From Patiria pectinifera (Eukaryota; Echinodermata; Asteroidea; Valvatida; Asterinidae), in contig CM057129.1 in NCBI GenBank assembly GCA_029964075.1, positions 12,577,430 to 12,641,429 on the forward strand: 64,000 nucleotides of DNA. Direction: 5' to 3'. How positions within the stretch are numbered: position 1 is the stretch's first letter; every line of letters starts with the position of its first letter. Of the stretch, positions 49,401-53,091 are shown one piece after another. The notes under the pieces are model-generated. The model ran no database searches and was not told where the DNA came from. It saw only the letters and a program-made list of their open reading frames with translations. The position numbers and the translations under genes are program-made.

Positions 49401-50375
49401 TCAAGGTGACGGCGCAATGAGTGGTAAAACTCCTCCTTGATTGTGTCGTCGTTTGTCATACTTGGGGCGTATACGCAGAATAGTGTCATATGACGGTCGT
49501 CAAGGAGGAGTTCCCCATGCGATCCCCCATGCGATTTCAAAATGGCGGCCGCGCTGTAATGTATGCAATATGCAGGCGCGCCCGCGCAACCTCATGAATA
49601 TGCATAACAGTCTGTGACGTACGACCTCGTGTTTTTGGACGTGCGTGCGGCGGGGCCGTACGTCCAAAAACACGAGGTCATACGTCACAGACTGTTTATG
49701 CATATTCATGAGTTTGCGCGGGCGCGCCTGCATATTGCATAACATTACAGTGCGGCCGCCATTTTGAAATCGCATGGGGGATCGCATGGGGGACGATATT
49801 TGTGGAATCTGATGACTGAAATTCGTCTTGTGGCCAGATGGATGAAAATATTGAGACCAAACAACGTTTTTTTGAAAAGGTATGAATTGCTCTACGACTA
49901 CGAACCTTAACTTTGGAAATTTGTGCCCTGGATGAAAAGATAATTGCGATCAAAAGATGTAGCAAAATCGCTACATCGGCGGCCAAAAAAATTCAGTCTT
50001 TTTGGAAGCATTCAGCGTCTGGCCGTACTACAGAGCTTGCGATAGTACTGTGACTGTACGGCCAGACGCAGTCGGGCTAGAGTTACTCAAGCTAGTAAAA
50101 AGTCAAATTTAGCAGGGAAAATATTGAAGTATTTACTAAGAAAGTACTTAAGATACAAACAGTTATCATGTTTATACCTCGGTACCATTTCTCTCCTTAT
50201 TTGACGAACATGACGAGTCCACATCGATACTGACATCGGACAGGCGCTGCTGTTTCGCCGGCGTAAAGAACCTAGAAATTGACACTTGCTTCTTCTTTTC
50301 GGCCGACTTCACGGTGTCAGCACCTTTAGATGTCTTCTTAAGCGCGTTCAGCTTTGACAGATTCAATTTCGACAT
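19238..50375 (-). CDS. MSH3: DNA mismatch repair protein MSH3 (21 exons placed; last exon not found)
   Basis: Pairs with MSH2 to form MutSbeta, which binds insertion/deletion loops in nuclear DNA. Exons (right to left): 50375-50178, 36814-36724, 36135-35600, 35180-34946, 33073-32922, 32810-32644, 31968-31811, 31394-31283, 30261-30177, 29324-29215, 28638-28506, 27886-27699, 26890-26722, 26541-26477, 24748-24632, 24138-24031, 22954-22840, 22156-21999, 21273-21087, 20629-20512, 19406-19238. They sum to 3371 nt (about 1123 residues), close to the usual 1100-1150, and all phases agree. Seen: PIP box QVSISRFF (30-37), MutS I with GYKYKFFG (264-271), MutS II-IV, Walker A GPNMGGKS (924-931), Walker [11 protein letters not shown] (999-1008), and the C-terminal helix-turn-helix start. 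GYKY in place of the Phe-x-Glu of MSH6 is the MSH3 hallmark. Intron 4 is AT-AC. Intron 1 (13.4 kb) carries a gypsy element. The last about 40 residues are not placed. Confidence 0.96.
20025..20283 (-). repeat. interspersed repeat, copy 2 of an inverted pair
   Basis: Reverse orientation of the 17918-18175 copy, sharing caagatggcgtcagtcggtc and gccggtgagggggtact. It sits in MSH3 intron 20; the pair spans exon 21 and could form a stem in a transcript. Confidence 0.8.
20512..20629 (-). CDS. MSH3: MSH3 exon 20: THYPP switch region
   Basis: [20 protein letters not shown], then [26 protein letters not shown] is the conserved H-motif at the ATPase dimer interface. Acceptor cttataag, donor gtagag, phase 0 to 1. 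Confidence 0.95.
20668..20960 (+). mobile_element. tRNA-derived SINE, family A
   Basis: Head ggagtcaggttggcataacg (A-box-like) and agttcgaatcccacctgggc (B box); a body with ggttttccccagag and ttcctcccacctc; a tail ttaccagaaatgattaata ending in (aat)n. The second copy, inverted, is at 37205-37493. Such SINEs depend on a partner LINE. Confidence 0.88.
21087..21273 (-). CDS. MSH3: MSH3 exon 19: Walker B and signature loop
   Basis: [20 protein letters not shown], then [20 protein letters not shown] and [20 protein letters not shown]. It holds the ABC signature region (STFMVEL), the Walker B DE and the D-loop/H region. All catalytic residues are intact. Phase 2 to 0. Confidence 0.97.
21361..21580. 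repeat. tandem duplication, 2 x 110 bp
   Basis: The block beginning cagtgtcgcattcgtgactt occurs at 21361 and again at 21471, with about one or two differences (gaagaatctc versus aaagaatctt). It lies in MSH3 intron 18. Recent duplication or assembly error. Confidence 0.93.
21999..22156 (-). CDS. MSH3: MSH3 exon 18: Walker A
   Basis: [20 protein letters not shown], then [20 protein letters not shown] and [21 protein letters not shown] is the MutS-family P-loop, with the invariant Lys and Ser present. Acceptor gcttcag, donor gttcgt (GTTCGT is weak but in phase). Confidence 0.97.
22245..22812. mobile_element. MITE with ATTACGTGAAACTCCC ends, copy 1
   Basis: The left end attacgtgaaactccc and right end gggtaactcacgtaat are inverted. 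The internal blocks gactgtttcttattt, ctcgagatat, cgatttttatg and agtttgtcataggcaaact are shared with the copy in the gypsy pol (42699-43198). It fills most of MSH3 intron 17. Confidence 0.88.
22840..22954 (-). CDS. MSH3: MSH3 exon 17: start of ATPase domain
   Basis: [20 protein letters not shown], then [25 protein letters not shown].....(E).(Y)VPN is the conserved entry to the MutS ATPase domain. Phase 2 to 0; donor CAG|GTTAGG. Confidence 0.95.
23650..23930 (-). mobile_element. SINE-like repeat, family C
   Basis: Shares (reverse-complemented) caggcaagacactttaccac-like, cacccaggagtatcaatggg and gaccagaatgcgctgatct-like blocks with 58997-59257. The tRNA-like head near 23880-23930 is degraded. 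Intron 16 of MSH3. Confidence 0.72.
24031..24138 (-). CDS. MSH3: MSH3 exon 16: lever/connector helices
   Basis: [20 protein letters not shown], then [16 protein letters not shown]. It fits the segment before the ATPase domain (H....AI..LA.LDCL.S.A..A...YC). Acceptor ttttttcag, donor gtaagc, phase 2 to 2. Confidence 0.93.
24632..24748 (-). CDS. MSH3: MSH3 exon 15: core/clamp return
   Basis: [20 protein letters not shown], then [30 protein letters not shown] is characteristic of MSH3. Donor CTAGA|GTAAGT, phase 2 to 2. Confidence 0.95.
24781..25357. mobile_element. TTAA-flanked MITE, family T1, full copy
   Basis: Starts ttaaaggcatagttcatcat and ends caaatgatggactctggctttaa, giving inverted ends just inside TTAA. 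Matches, in the opposite orientation, the copy in the MSH3 U12 intron (34342-34840). TTAA targets are typical of piggyBac- and Kolobok-like transposases. Intron 14 of MSH3. Confidence 0.8.
25760..26129. mobile_element. family T1 MITE, partial inverted copy
   Basis: From gttagtagttcggttttttatt to gatggactatatctttaa, equal to one half of the family in opposite orientation to 24781-25357. The two half-copies form an inverted repeat with arms of about 330 bp. Confidence 0.78.
26383..26430 (-). repeat. tRNA-like SINE head fragment
   Basis: The minus strand reads agcaggaggtcgtgggttcg then agtcccacccgagtga, a tRNA T-arm/B-box block. No complete cloverleaf or anticodon stem was found, so it is not called a tRNA gene. 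Confidence 0.6.
26477..26541 (-). CDS. MSH3: MSH3 exon 14 (short)
   Basis: [20 protein letters not shown]. (F/Y)LIEV.N.....VP..W is the usual MutS core segment. Acceptor tttttcag, donor TTC|GTAAGT, phase 0 to 2. Confidence 0.93.
26722..26890 (-). CDS. MSH3: MSH3 exon 13: core helices
   Basis: [20 protein letters not shown], then [20 protein letters not shown] and [17 protein letters not shown]. The K..LF.D...FP......(I)..(I)...R.. pattern and YVTVSG match MSH3. Phase 2 to 0. Confidence 0.95.
26905..27190 (+). mobile_element. tRNA-derived SINE
   Basis: The head ggccacgaggttagggtttg with cggggttcgaatcctgctg (B box) is followed by gtgtccttggacaagcaact and ccaaccaggagtaaaaatgg. Related to the element at 1-182 and to family C. 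Confidence 0.78.
27699..27886 (-). CDS. MSH3: MSH3 exon 12: MutS III core
   Basis: [40 protein letters not shown] and [20 protein letters not shown]. It follows the SIYHKKCS junction conserved in MSH3. Phase 0 to 2. Confidence 0.94.
27924..28157. mobile_element. MITE, family T2 (aaccagttcg ends), old copy
   Basis: Shares gcgaggccggaaatatc, ctcgcag.gagcgaggc and aatcccgc.cctg with the intact copy at 57942-58193; ends in gcgcgaactggttta. Intron 11 of MSH3. Confidence 0.72.
28506..28638 (-). CDS. MSH3: MSH3 exon 11: lever domain
   Basis: [20 protein letters not shown], then [20 protein letters not shown] and IYHKK. R.DAV.E......(L)..(L)PD.E.G is universal in MutS lever domains. Phase 2 to 0. 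Confidence 0.95.
29215..29324 (-). CDS. MSH3: MSH3 exon 10: lever domain start
   Basis: [20 protein letters not shown], then [32 protein letters not shown]...PL is near-invariant in MSH3. Acceptor ctcacag, donor gtgagc, phase 0 to 2. Confidence 0.96.
30177..30261 (-). CDS. MSH3: MSH3 exon 9
   Basis: [20 protein letters not shown] then RNLEIFKNQ. (M)(x)L(D)..(A)LRNLEI is the connector-to-lever junction. Acceptor ggcccag, donor gtaaat, phase 2 to 0. Confidence 0.94.
31283..31394 (-). CDS. MSH3: MSH3 exon 8: connector domain
   Basis: [20 protein letters not shown], then [39 protein letters not shown] closely fits the MSH3 connector. Phase 1 to 2. Confidence 0.95.
31811..31968 (-). CDS. MSH3: MSH3 exon 7: connector domain
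   Basis: [20 protein letters not shown], then [20 protein letters not shown] and an acidic, variable tail [20 protein letters not shown]...VT.FY identifies MSH3. Phase 2 to 1. Confidence 0.95.
31995..32340 (-). mobile_element. tRNA-derived SINE, family B
   Basis: Inverted copy of the element at 60610-60985. It shares (reverse-complemented) gtggttttgagc, gggttcgagtccagtctg, cccaggagtaaattggtacc and ttcattggcccattgagcag. Intron 6 of MSH3. Confidence 0.88.
32644..32810 (-). CDS. MSH3: MSH3 exon 6: connector domain
   Basis: [40 protein letters not shown] and [15 protein letters not shown]. The QPATG...YD.F.D...SELETR...(L)QPVELLLP pattern is diagnostic. Acceptor gctag, donor gtaacc, phase 0 to 2. 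Confidence 0.96.
32922..33073 (-). CDS. MSH3: MSH3 exon 5, after the AT-AC intron
   Basis: Starts AT GTG GAC CCT, completing ED-VDP across the U12 intron, then [39 protein letters not shown] and [13 protein letters not shown](I/L)SE is conserved. No AG precedes the exon: the intron ends ..gggtttac. Donor gtaagt, exit phase 0. Confidence 0.95.
33561..34298. mobile_element. TTAA-flanked MITE with ggccctgtcaca ends
   Basis: TTAA-GGCCCTGTCACACTG at the left and AATGTGACAGGCCCT..TTAA at the right; inside, tatgcgctctcactgc mirrors gagagcgcatata. 738 bp, non-coding, within the MSH3 U12 intron. Confidence 0.85.
34342..34840. mobile_element. TTAA-flanked MITE, family T1, full copy
   Basis: Starts ttaaagctacagtccatcat and ends catgatggctggactatacctttaa. 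About 500 bp, also inside the MSH3 U12 intron. The same family as 24781-25357 and 25760-26129. Confidence 0.82.
34946..35180 (-). CDS. MSH3: MSH3 exon 4: mismatch-binding domain (MutS I)
   Basis: [60 protein letters not shown] and [18 protein letters not shown]. Very close to other MSH3 proteins. The exon ends GAAG|ATATCC, a U12 donor, in phase 1. Confidence 0.97.
35330..35480. mobile_element. family T1 MITE remnant
   Basis: tcccaaaagtatcctactga..ggattaaaacttgttc..cagtgaaattatttc..gctggctgtcat follows the T1 order; ends lost. Intron 3 of MSH3. Confidence 0.5.
35600..36135 (-). CDS. MSH3: MSH3 exon 3: disordered linker and start of MutS I
   Basis: 179 residues. The first about 130 are low in hydrophobics and look disordered (SPISSHTQ.., [11 protein letters not shown]..). 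The last 40 read [20 protein letters not shown] and [18 protein letters not shown], the start of the mismatch-binding domain with the MSH3-type GYKY motif. Acceptor atgttag, donor gtatat, phase 1 to 0. Confidence 0.94.
36205..36371. repeat. foldback repeat (arms about 46 bp)
   Basis: The left arm tatatcaggcttccagtggc..atatatcagcgtattgtatgct is mirrored by agcatacaatatgctgatat..gccactggaagcctgatata with few mismatches. A second, weaker palindrome with ttgcaca motifs lies at 36380-36471. Intron 2 of MSH3. Confidence 0.85.
36724..36814 (-). CDS. MSH3: MSH3 exon 2: basic linker
   Basis: [20 protein letters not shown] then [10 protein letters not shown]. Basic, Ser/Pro-rich; RKRS and NKRQR could be nuclear-localisation elements. 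Placed by acceptor cttgcag, donor gtttgt and phase (0 to 1); sequence conservation is low here. Confidence 0.8.
36989..37013. repeat. (attc)n microsatellite
   Basis: Six attc units in MSH3 intron 1. Confidence 0.9.
37205..37493 (-). mobile_element. tRNA-derived SINE, family A, at the edge of the gypsy LTR
   Basis: Inverted copy of 20668-20960, with (att)n tail at its left and head gaggcgtagcggtac-type A box and gggttcgaatcccacctggg B box at its right. It directly adjoins LTR sequence, and about 36 bp of the LTR end are missing. Confidence 0.88.
37853..37880 (-). promoter_or_regulatory. LTR TATA box and poly(A) signal
   Basis: The minus strand reads CCTATAAAAGGC at 37882-37871 and AATAAA at 37858-37853, about 15-20 bp apart, a compact arrangement consistent with the start of the R region. 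Confidence 0.6.
38031..39033. repeat. 57-bp direct repeats bracketing 889 bp inside the LTR
   Basis: The segment starting ctgtaaggcggaggttggag and ending gagcatagcatgt occurs at 38031-38087 and 38977-39033, apparently without change. The sequence between is AT-rich and non-coding. Confidence 0.93.
39287..39294 (-). other. polypurine tract of the gypsy element
   Basis: The minus strand reads GGGGGAGG, then TCA and the LTR start TGTGATG. This is the expected place and form of a plus-strand primer, and it sets the internal boundary of the 3' LTR. Confidence 0.7.
39861..40133 (-). CDS. gypsy-element ORF4, unknown 90-residue protein
   Basis: Starts at ATG 27 nt after the zinc-finger ORF stops. 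Sequence [20 protein letters not shown], then a middle with [20 protein letters not shown] and [13 protein letters not shown]. Pro/Ser/Thr-rich with an acidic patch; no domain recognised. It lies between pol and the polypurine tract, so it is part of the element, or a captured piece. It may be a real second cistron or chance. Confidence 0.5.
   Translation of the reverse strand: MPPEPELQLLPVPSTTTSPSTSTAIGHPKTGGKSLKLLRQLDAEMVSSSTESDDPAEEMAADHIEVTTITRVFRRGVLFNQKEAKQDFYF
40161..40628 (-). CDS. gypsy-element ORF3, C2H2 zinc-finger protein (155 aa)
   Basis: ATG at 40628-40626, stop at 40163-40161, intact. Residues 1-60 are highly charged ([31 protein letters not shown]..). Two C2H2 fingers follow: YPC-x4-C-x12-H-x4-H (about 92-116) and FIC-x2-C-x12-H-x3-H (about 123-145), with a short basic tail. 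It sits 390 bp downstream of the pol end, before the polypurine tract, where retroviruses and errantiviruses have env. Ty3/gypsy elements do not normally encode a free C2H2 protein, so capture from a host gene is likely. Unlike pol, it has no frameshift. Confidence 0.75.
   Translation of the reverse strand: MPEGKEDDRHRVRHVRDEGDKACKGRKRDREQMEDRGANKRDRKGTGDRQSTAAKRDECPSSSTWSVSTVQRKPKAESNPALTNPTIATSYPCREGSCGKKFASRASPARHVQEVHADPSPFICNSCGECFTRKDSLDRHADSHRHDGKKNGAKP
41018..41500 (-). pseudogene. gypsy pol, C-terminal tail after integrase
   Basis: Reads [40 protein letters not shown], then a long acidic tail and [13 protein letters not shown] before the stop. GPYLV.KRLSDV.(F)RI...PK..(V)VH.D(K/R)LK.Y is the GPY/F-like module that follows Ty3-type integrases. 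It is separated from the core by a short insertion at about 41508-41688. Confidence 0.88.
41508..41688 (-). mobile_element. short AT-rich retroposon-like insertion in pol
   Basis: About 180 bp of non-coding AT-rich sequence ending aaatttctaatctaatctaat, interrupting pol between PKLQFK and WIGPY. The tandem taatc tail suggests the 3' end of a LINE or SINE; aattt at both sides may be the target duplication. Confidence 0.6.
41668..42015 (-). pseudogene. gypsy pol, integrase C-terminal part (shifted frame)
   Basis: Only the stretch from about 41875 leftwards is true pol: [35 protein letters not shown] and [20 protein letters not shown]. It continues integrase after a frameshift near 41875. The first third of this ORF overlaps the integrase core out of frame and is not real. 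Confidence 0.8.
41841..42701 (-). pseudogene. gypsy pol, integrase (zinc-binding and catalytic core)
   Basis: HHCC zinc domain ([29 protein letters not shown]), then the DDE core with LDVMGPLP (first Asp), LHSDQGTNF (second Asp) and [13 protein letters not shown] (Glu). It is intact over 286 codons but opens at a MITE insertion (QWQQLK..) and ends in a frameshift. Inserts cDNA into host DNA in active elements. Confidence 0.92.
42699..43198. mobile_element. MITE with CATTACGTGAAACTCCC ends, copy 2, inside pol
   Basis: Exactly 500 bp from cattacgtgaaactcccatt to tgggagattcatgtaatg, with inverted ends of about 20 bp, flanked by TG on both sides. Taking out the element and one TG gives WAQWQQ in pol, so a 2-bp TG/CA target duplication is inferred. 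An internal hairpin gacccgagtttg-tcatagg-caaactcgggtc is present. Copy 1 is at 22245-22812. Confidence 0.9.
43229..44125 (-). pseudogene. gypsy pol, RT thumb, RNase H and tether
   Basis: [20 protein letters not shown], then RNase H with [46 protein letters not shown] and [15 protein letters not shown], all in Ty3/gypsy order. The downstream tether is Lys/Gln/Glu-rich. It is entered through a small out-of-frame deletion near 44100 and left through a frameshift near 43240. Confidence 0.92.
43893..44615 (-). pseudogene. gypsy pol, reverse transcriptase core
   Basis: [59 protein letters not shown] and [14 protein letters not shown] (catalytic YLDD), then [19 protein letters not shown]. It runs into a frameshift after EEWPTPR at about 44105; the last about 60 codons of the ORF are out of frame. 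Confidence 0.93.
44554..45654 (-). pseudogene. gypsy pol, aspartic protease and RT N-terminus
   Basis: The protease active site [13 protein letters not shown] and ILGMNYLLT flap/core, then a spacer and [20 protein letters not shown] with [12 protein letters not shown] at the RT entry. Roughly 15 residues normally present after IIEPS are deleted near 44640-44660, out of frame. Translation probably comes by frameshifting from gag, which ends 100 bp upstream. Confidence 0.88.
45752..47335 (-). CDS. gypsy gag (capsid/nucleocapsid)
   Basis: Intact ORF; the first in-frame ATG is 47335 (ATGGACGGTAAAGAC), and the frame is open up to about 47443. The N-terminal third is Pro/Thr/Arg-rich and variable. 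The capsid-like part reads [46 protein letters not shown] and [10 protein letters not shown]. The nucleocapsid has one zinc knuckle [14 protein letters not shown]. Assembles particles in active elements. About 500 residues, longer than many gypsy gags. Confidence 0.9.
   Translation of the reverse strand: MDGKDRMLEESVGCFETTPARVTSRASIRLHPAVTPLPPILTPAISAERMPGVGIRAQEPVTAQKLFQQTGRVGEVMTPTVGTAESSPQARFMSTPVTWGPGVVEQPVYRSLTDWGGVEPAEVRRQRPTGTSDVLVESGWPSARPRMQAPGEMPGSINTPQPAFDARCNLQQRLGEAPGHQMCTAPQWVAEEVRSTGQHLRKPVDPGEKGSVEKKTLPEQKGQDPPKRAAVAGAEGTSRVHRKPNIVPDRFAGVVPWRDYKSHFESCAVINSWTAEDKAYFLAASLKSQAQQVLGDRTTGEVLTYAELTARLERRYGPGKQAETYLAELRSRTRTENESLQVLGQGICRLAELAYPELPRDSRERLARGYLVDAIPDAEIRAGIFRAHPKTLDEAIRAALETESFLKAERQRQRNQGGRPDRNNRVTRQVEIVSRDEFERQTRAMSEQLRQVHQMLAGLTQAMQNDTWRPEQAEFEQKRQKVACCHCGKTGHFKRNCPELKNSAPSGNDSGPTQGVVGRSANTTPNL
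47470..47486 (-). other. primer-binding site, complementary to tRNA-Leu 3' end
   Basis: The minus strand reads TGGTGGCAGCGGTGGGA immediately after the LTR end GTTACA-T. Its complement tcccaccgctgccacca looks like the 3' end of a tRNA-Leu with CCA. It fixes the LTR inner boundary at 47488. Confidence 0.8.
47488..49014 (-). mobile_element. 5' LTR of the gypsy element, truncated and interrupted
   Basis: From the inner end tgtaacgtgcgtcgcc to ggctcaagtggct. About 310 bp of LTR remain once the 1218-bp transposon at 47757-48974 is discounted. It matches the left LTR only in the U5 part; the U3/R with TATA box present on the left is absent here, and LINE sequence follows directly. Divergence from the left copy is a few per cent by eye. 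Confidence 0.75.
47757..48974. mobile_element. non-autonomous DNA transposon (hAT-like ends) in the LTR
   Basis: Inverted termini CAGGGGTGTGA..TCACACCCCTG with the 6-bp flank ggctta on both sides. 1218 bp, no transposase recognised. Contains a GC-rich block (tccggggcccgcgcaagggc). CAGGGGTGT ends resemble hAT elements, but a 6-bp rather than 8-bp duplication makes the superfamily uncertain. A further right end of this type lies at 54104-54120. Confidence 0.8.
49015..49512 (-). pseudogene. non-LTR retrotransposon endonuclease fragment
   Basis: Reads [40 protein letters not shown] and, after an in-frame stop, [17 protein letters not shown] and [34 protein letters not shown]..(D)Y and (D)TDH are apurinic-type endonuclease motifs of RTE/CR1-like elements. 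It is cut at the left by the gypsy LTR and at the right by the inverted repeat. Confidence 0.85.
49513..49791. repeat. 279-bp near-perfect inverted repeat (foldback element)
   Basis: Arms of about 130 bp: ccccatgcgatcccccatgc..aaaatggcggccgc..gcaggcgcgcccgcgca..aacagtctgtgacgt..cctcgtgtttttggacgt, then the exact mirror around gcgtgcggcggggccgt. Only a few mismatches. Lies in MSH3 intron 1 and interrupts the LINE fragment. Confidence 0.95.
50015..50069. repeat. hairpin, 14-bp arms
   Basis: gcgtctggccgtac at 50015-50028 and its exact complement at 50056-50069, 27-nt loop, about 110 bp inside MSH3 intron 1. May mark a short MITE remnant. Confidence 0.9.
50178..50375 (-). CDS. MSH3: MSH3 exon 1: N-terminus with PCNA-binding box
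   Basis: [40 protein letters not shown], ending at donor [17 protein letters not shown] (residues 30-37) fits the PIP box Q-x2-(I/L/M)-x2-F-F, preceded by a Lys cluster. Start chosen as ATG 50375-50373; an upstream in-frame extension without ATG exists (GIRLK). Identity is supported by the PIP box, phase 0 exit and lack of any other start, since the region is poorly conserved. Confidence 0.85.
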
Positions 50376-52856
50376 TTTTAGGCGTATACCAACCAAAAGC
50401 TAAATAATTAAAAGTTCTTCACGTCAGTCAGTCTCCAGCAGTCCAGTACGACAGCGTAGTCATCATCGCCATGCGCTGCAGCCGGAGTGCTCGAGTGTCA
50501 AACATTAAGCTTTGCAAAATAATAATTTCCACATGTCCTGAAGGGCGCCCTCAAGAGATTAGAATTTTGACAACACTTCATTTCGCTGGTACTTGGCATG
50601 TTTACGCCAATTTTATACTGAAGTAATTGTTCACCAGCGTCAAGAAATAAACATGTGGAATCGGAAAGACAAATTCAAGGTAGCCGCGGATTTGGCCGGA
50701 TAACTGGCCGCGTATTCAGCTCAGCCACAGATTCAGCCGCGCATTCACCAAAAGACACACAATTTATAATACATGCGGCAAAATGTGATCTATTTTCAAG
50801 AAAGATAATTTGTATTTATTCAACGAATTTCCATAATAAAATGCAAAATTAATTTTGTCACGCCGTGTAAAATAAACAACATAAGCGACCGTTTCATCCA
50901 CTGTTTTTTAAATTGTGATTCAAAATTACGATTAAATTAGCTGCATAATGGGAATCATTGAAACGAATTGTGTACCTACCCCACATGATATCTAAAGTCA
51001 CAATTTTATTTCATATTGTACGAGATAATGTTACTGAGCACACTTAAATTTTGAAATAGGCTTCAGCCAAACACTAATTAGTGCCGAATTAGTCTGTTAA
51101 AGAGATCCCATTTTCCCTGCACTACATGTATCAGAATTGGTTCAATCGGTAGCGAATATCACTGCCTCAGCTGTCCCTCACGTGTTTTCATAGTAAACTC
51201 ACAATTTTATTGCATAATCTACGAGATCATTATACTTGGTGCAATTACGTTTAATAGTAATTATTGCATCAACAATTTCGAAAAAAGTGGAAAAATTGTT
51301 GCTTTTGTCGTTTTTTTATAAGGTATTGTGGAAAATTCGTTGAATAAAATAATGGAGTTATCTTCCTTGAAAATATATCACCTTTTGCCGCATGTATTAT
51401 ATATTTTTTTAAATTTTGGTGAATGCGCGGCTGAATACGCAGCCAGACATCCGGCCAAATCCGCGGCTACCTTAATCCAGGTGGAATGCGGGGAAAAAAC
51501 CCAATCTTGTAACAATAGGCGATGTGAATAACACTGTCTTCTCCTCTTCAATTCACCTGACATGCCTGATGATGAAGTGACTGATACTGATAGGGTTTAC
51601 CCTTGATAAAGCAAATTACCACAGGTAGATTAACCATTTGCTGTGATTTCTGTCAGTGTGTCATTGGGTGATCGTAGATTTCCTGGCTCGATATGATATT
51701 TATTGATAAGCATGTTATGTCATTTATGTTGAGCAGTGTCGCGTCGGTCAAAATGTGGTGGCCGGGGCCGGCCCGGGCCGGGGGGGGGGGGGGGAAGGGG
51801 GCGTGGAGAGGGGGTGGTGAAGGAAGGTACTACAGGTTTACCAAGGATTAAATATCCCCAATTGGAAAAGTTTTGATAGCATGATTGCAACTTCTTTTTT
51901 AAGCAATGTTATTTTTGAAATAATGTTCCAACCTGACGCTACTTCAGCAGTTGTGTACAAAGTCTATGGCGAGTCAAGACAATTTTTTAAGTATTTCCTA
52001 ACAAAATTGGAAATGTTTTTCAGTCCCAGATTCATGTCTTATCATCATTTCTGCAACGACTGACCTTCATTGCGATCATATATGAAGTAAAAAGCAGCGT
52101 CATCGCGTCAGGTTGCAACATTCTTTCCAATATAAAATATTTTAATGTCGAAGACCTCCAGTCACAGTCATACTCATACTCATAGGCCTATATCATGTTT
52201 ATATAAAAAGACCAGCGATTGTCGATTGTGTAGTGTAAAAAAAATAGGCCCCCAGTCATGCCAGTCATGCCAGTTTAGTTTTGGGCAAATAAATTAGAGT
52301 CGAGGATGTTTTATCATTCCAAAATAAAGTTTTGAACCTAAAGTAAAGCAGATTTATCTAAAATTCTAATGACAGCTTTTTAATTTTCGAAAATTTTCTT
52401 TTTACACAGTATACTTGAGATAGGCCTACATGTACATGTAGAAATTAAGATTTCTATATGTTTTGTGTTACGCCTGGTGCCATGCATCGCGGTGATTGCC
52501 ATCTTTATTTTCGTGTTGTGTTTGTCTTCTTCATCTTCATTTTACTTCCAGCGTGTCCAGATGGATTCTTCTGTTTTCTCGACTCTTTTGCTGATATTGT
52601 TGTGTCCTAATGAGCCGTCATGTGTTTGAAATAAGCCTGGCTAATTATGGCACTCAAAGCACTGCGGCATTGAGCCATCAAATTGGGCAATGAATTTTAA
52701 AAAACCAGAAAATTTTGTAATTAAATGATTCATATTCTCATGCAAACATAAATTGGGACCTTCAGTAAAATTTCAATAGTAAAAGTGGCTTTGCTCATAA
52801 CCTATCCGTAAATCTCAAAACAGCTAACCTTTTTGTTTTCTTGTCTCTGTGTCTAG
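50376..52856. other. region between divergent MSH3 and LOTUS-RRM genes
   Basis: Presumed to hold both promoters and 5' UTR exons. No TATA box could be placed with confidence. It contains the 797-bp inverted-repeat element below and a GC-rich palindromic/G-run tract at about 51758-51806. The first non-coding exon of the plus-strand gene is likely here, because exon 52857 begins at a splice acceptor. No DHFR-like sequence, the divergent partner of mammalian MSH3, was seen. Confidence 0.5.
50677..51473. mobile_element. 797-bp element with about 165-bp terminal inverted repeats
   Basis: Left aaggtagccgcggatttggc..gaatgcgcggctga-type..atgcggcaaaa..ttcaacgaatttcc; right is the mirror, ending ccaaatccgcggctacctt. 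Unique AT-rich centre (about 450 bp) without an ORF. Its left end lies 300 bp upstream of the MSH3 start codon. Confidence 0.88.
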
Positions 52857-53091
52857 GTACACCGCATTTGAATCTAACAAGAAGCCATATGAGTAGCACC
52901 ATGTCAACAGAAGATCTGACCACGGAAGTTAAGAAACACACCAGAGGGGTTTTGCTATCCAAGATAGGGGGTGTACCCCTGGTACAATTTGAGAAAGACT
53001 ATCGAGAGTTGCTCGGGAAAAGGTTCCCCTTCCGGGAGCTGGGATTCAGCGATGTTCGGTCCTGCCTTGAGAGTTTGGCCGACACTGTCAG
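52857..53091 (+). CDS. LOTUS-RRM gene exon with LOTUS domain start
   Basis: Acceptor ctgtgtctag; contains ATG at 52889 and 52901. Codes MSSTMSTEDLTTEVKKHTRG and the central LOTUS helices up to ADTVR. Donor CAG|GTAAAT, exit phase 2. Confidence 0.88.

Noticed and set aside
49792..49986. Minus-strand ORF right of the inverted repeat as the N-terminal part of the LINE endonuclease
   Set aside because: Lacks the opening endonuclease motifs; it appears to be plain MSH3 intron 1 sequence.
51758..51806. G-run tract as a promoter quadruplex
   Set aside because: A single homopolymer G run beside a GC palindrome; similar G and C runs occur all over the window within repeats, so nothing singles it out.
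50376..52856. DHFR as divergent neighbour of MSH3
   Set aside because: Expected from mammals, but no DHFR-like segment was found; the plus-strand neighbour is the LOTUS-RRM gene.
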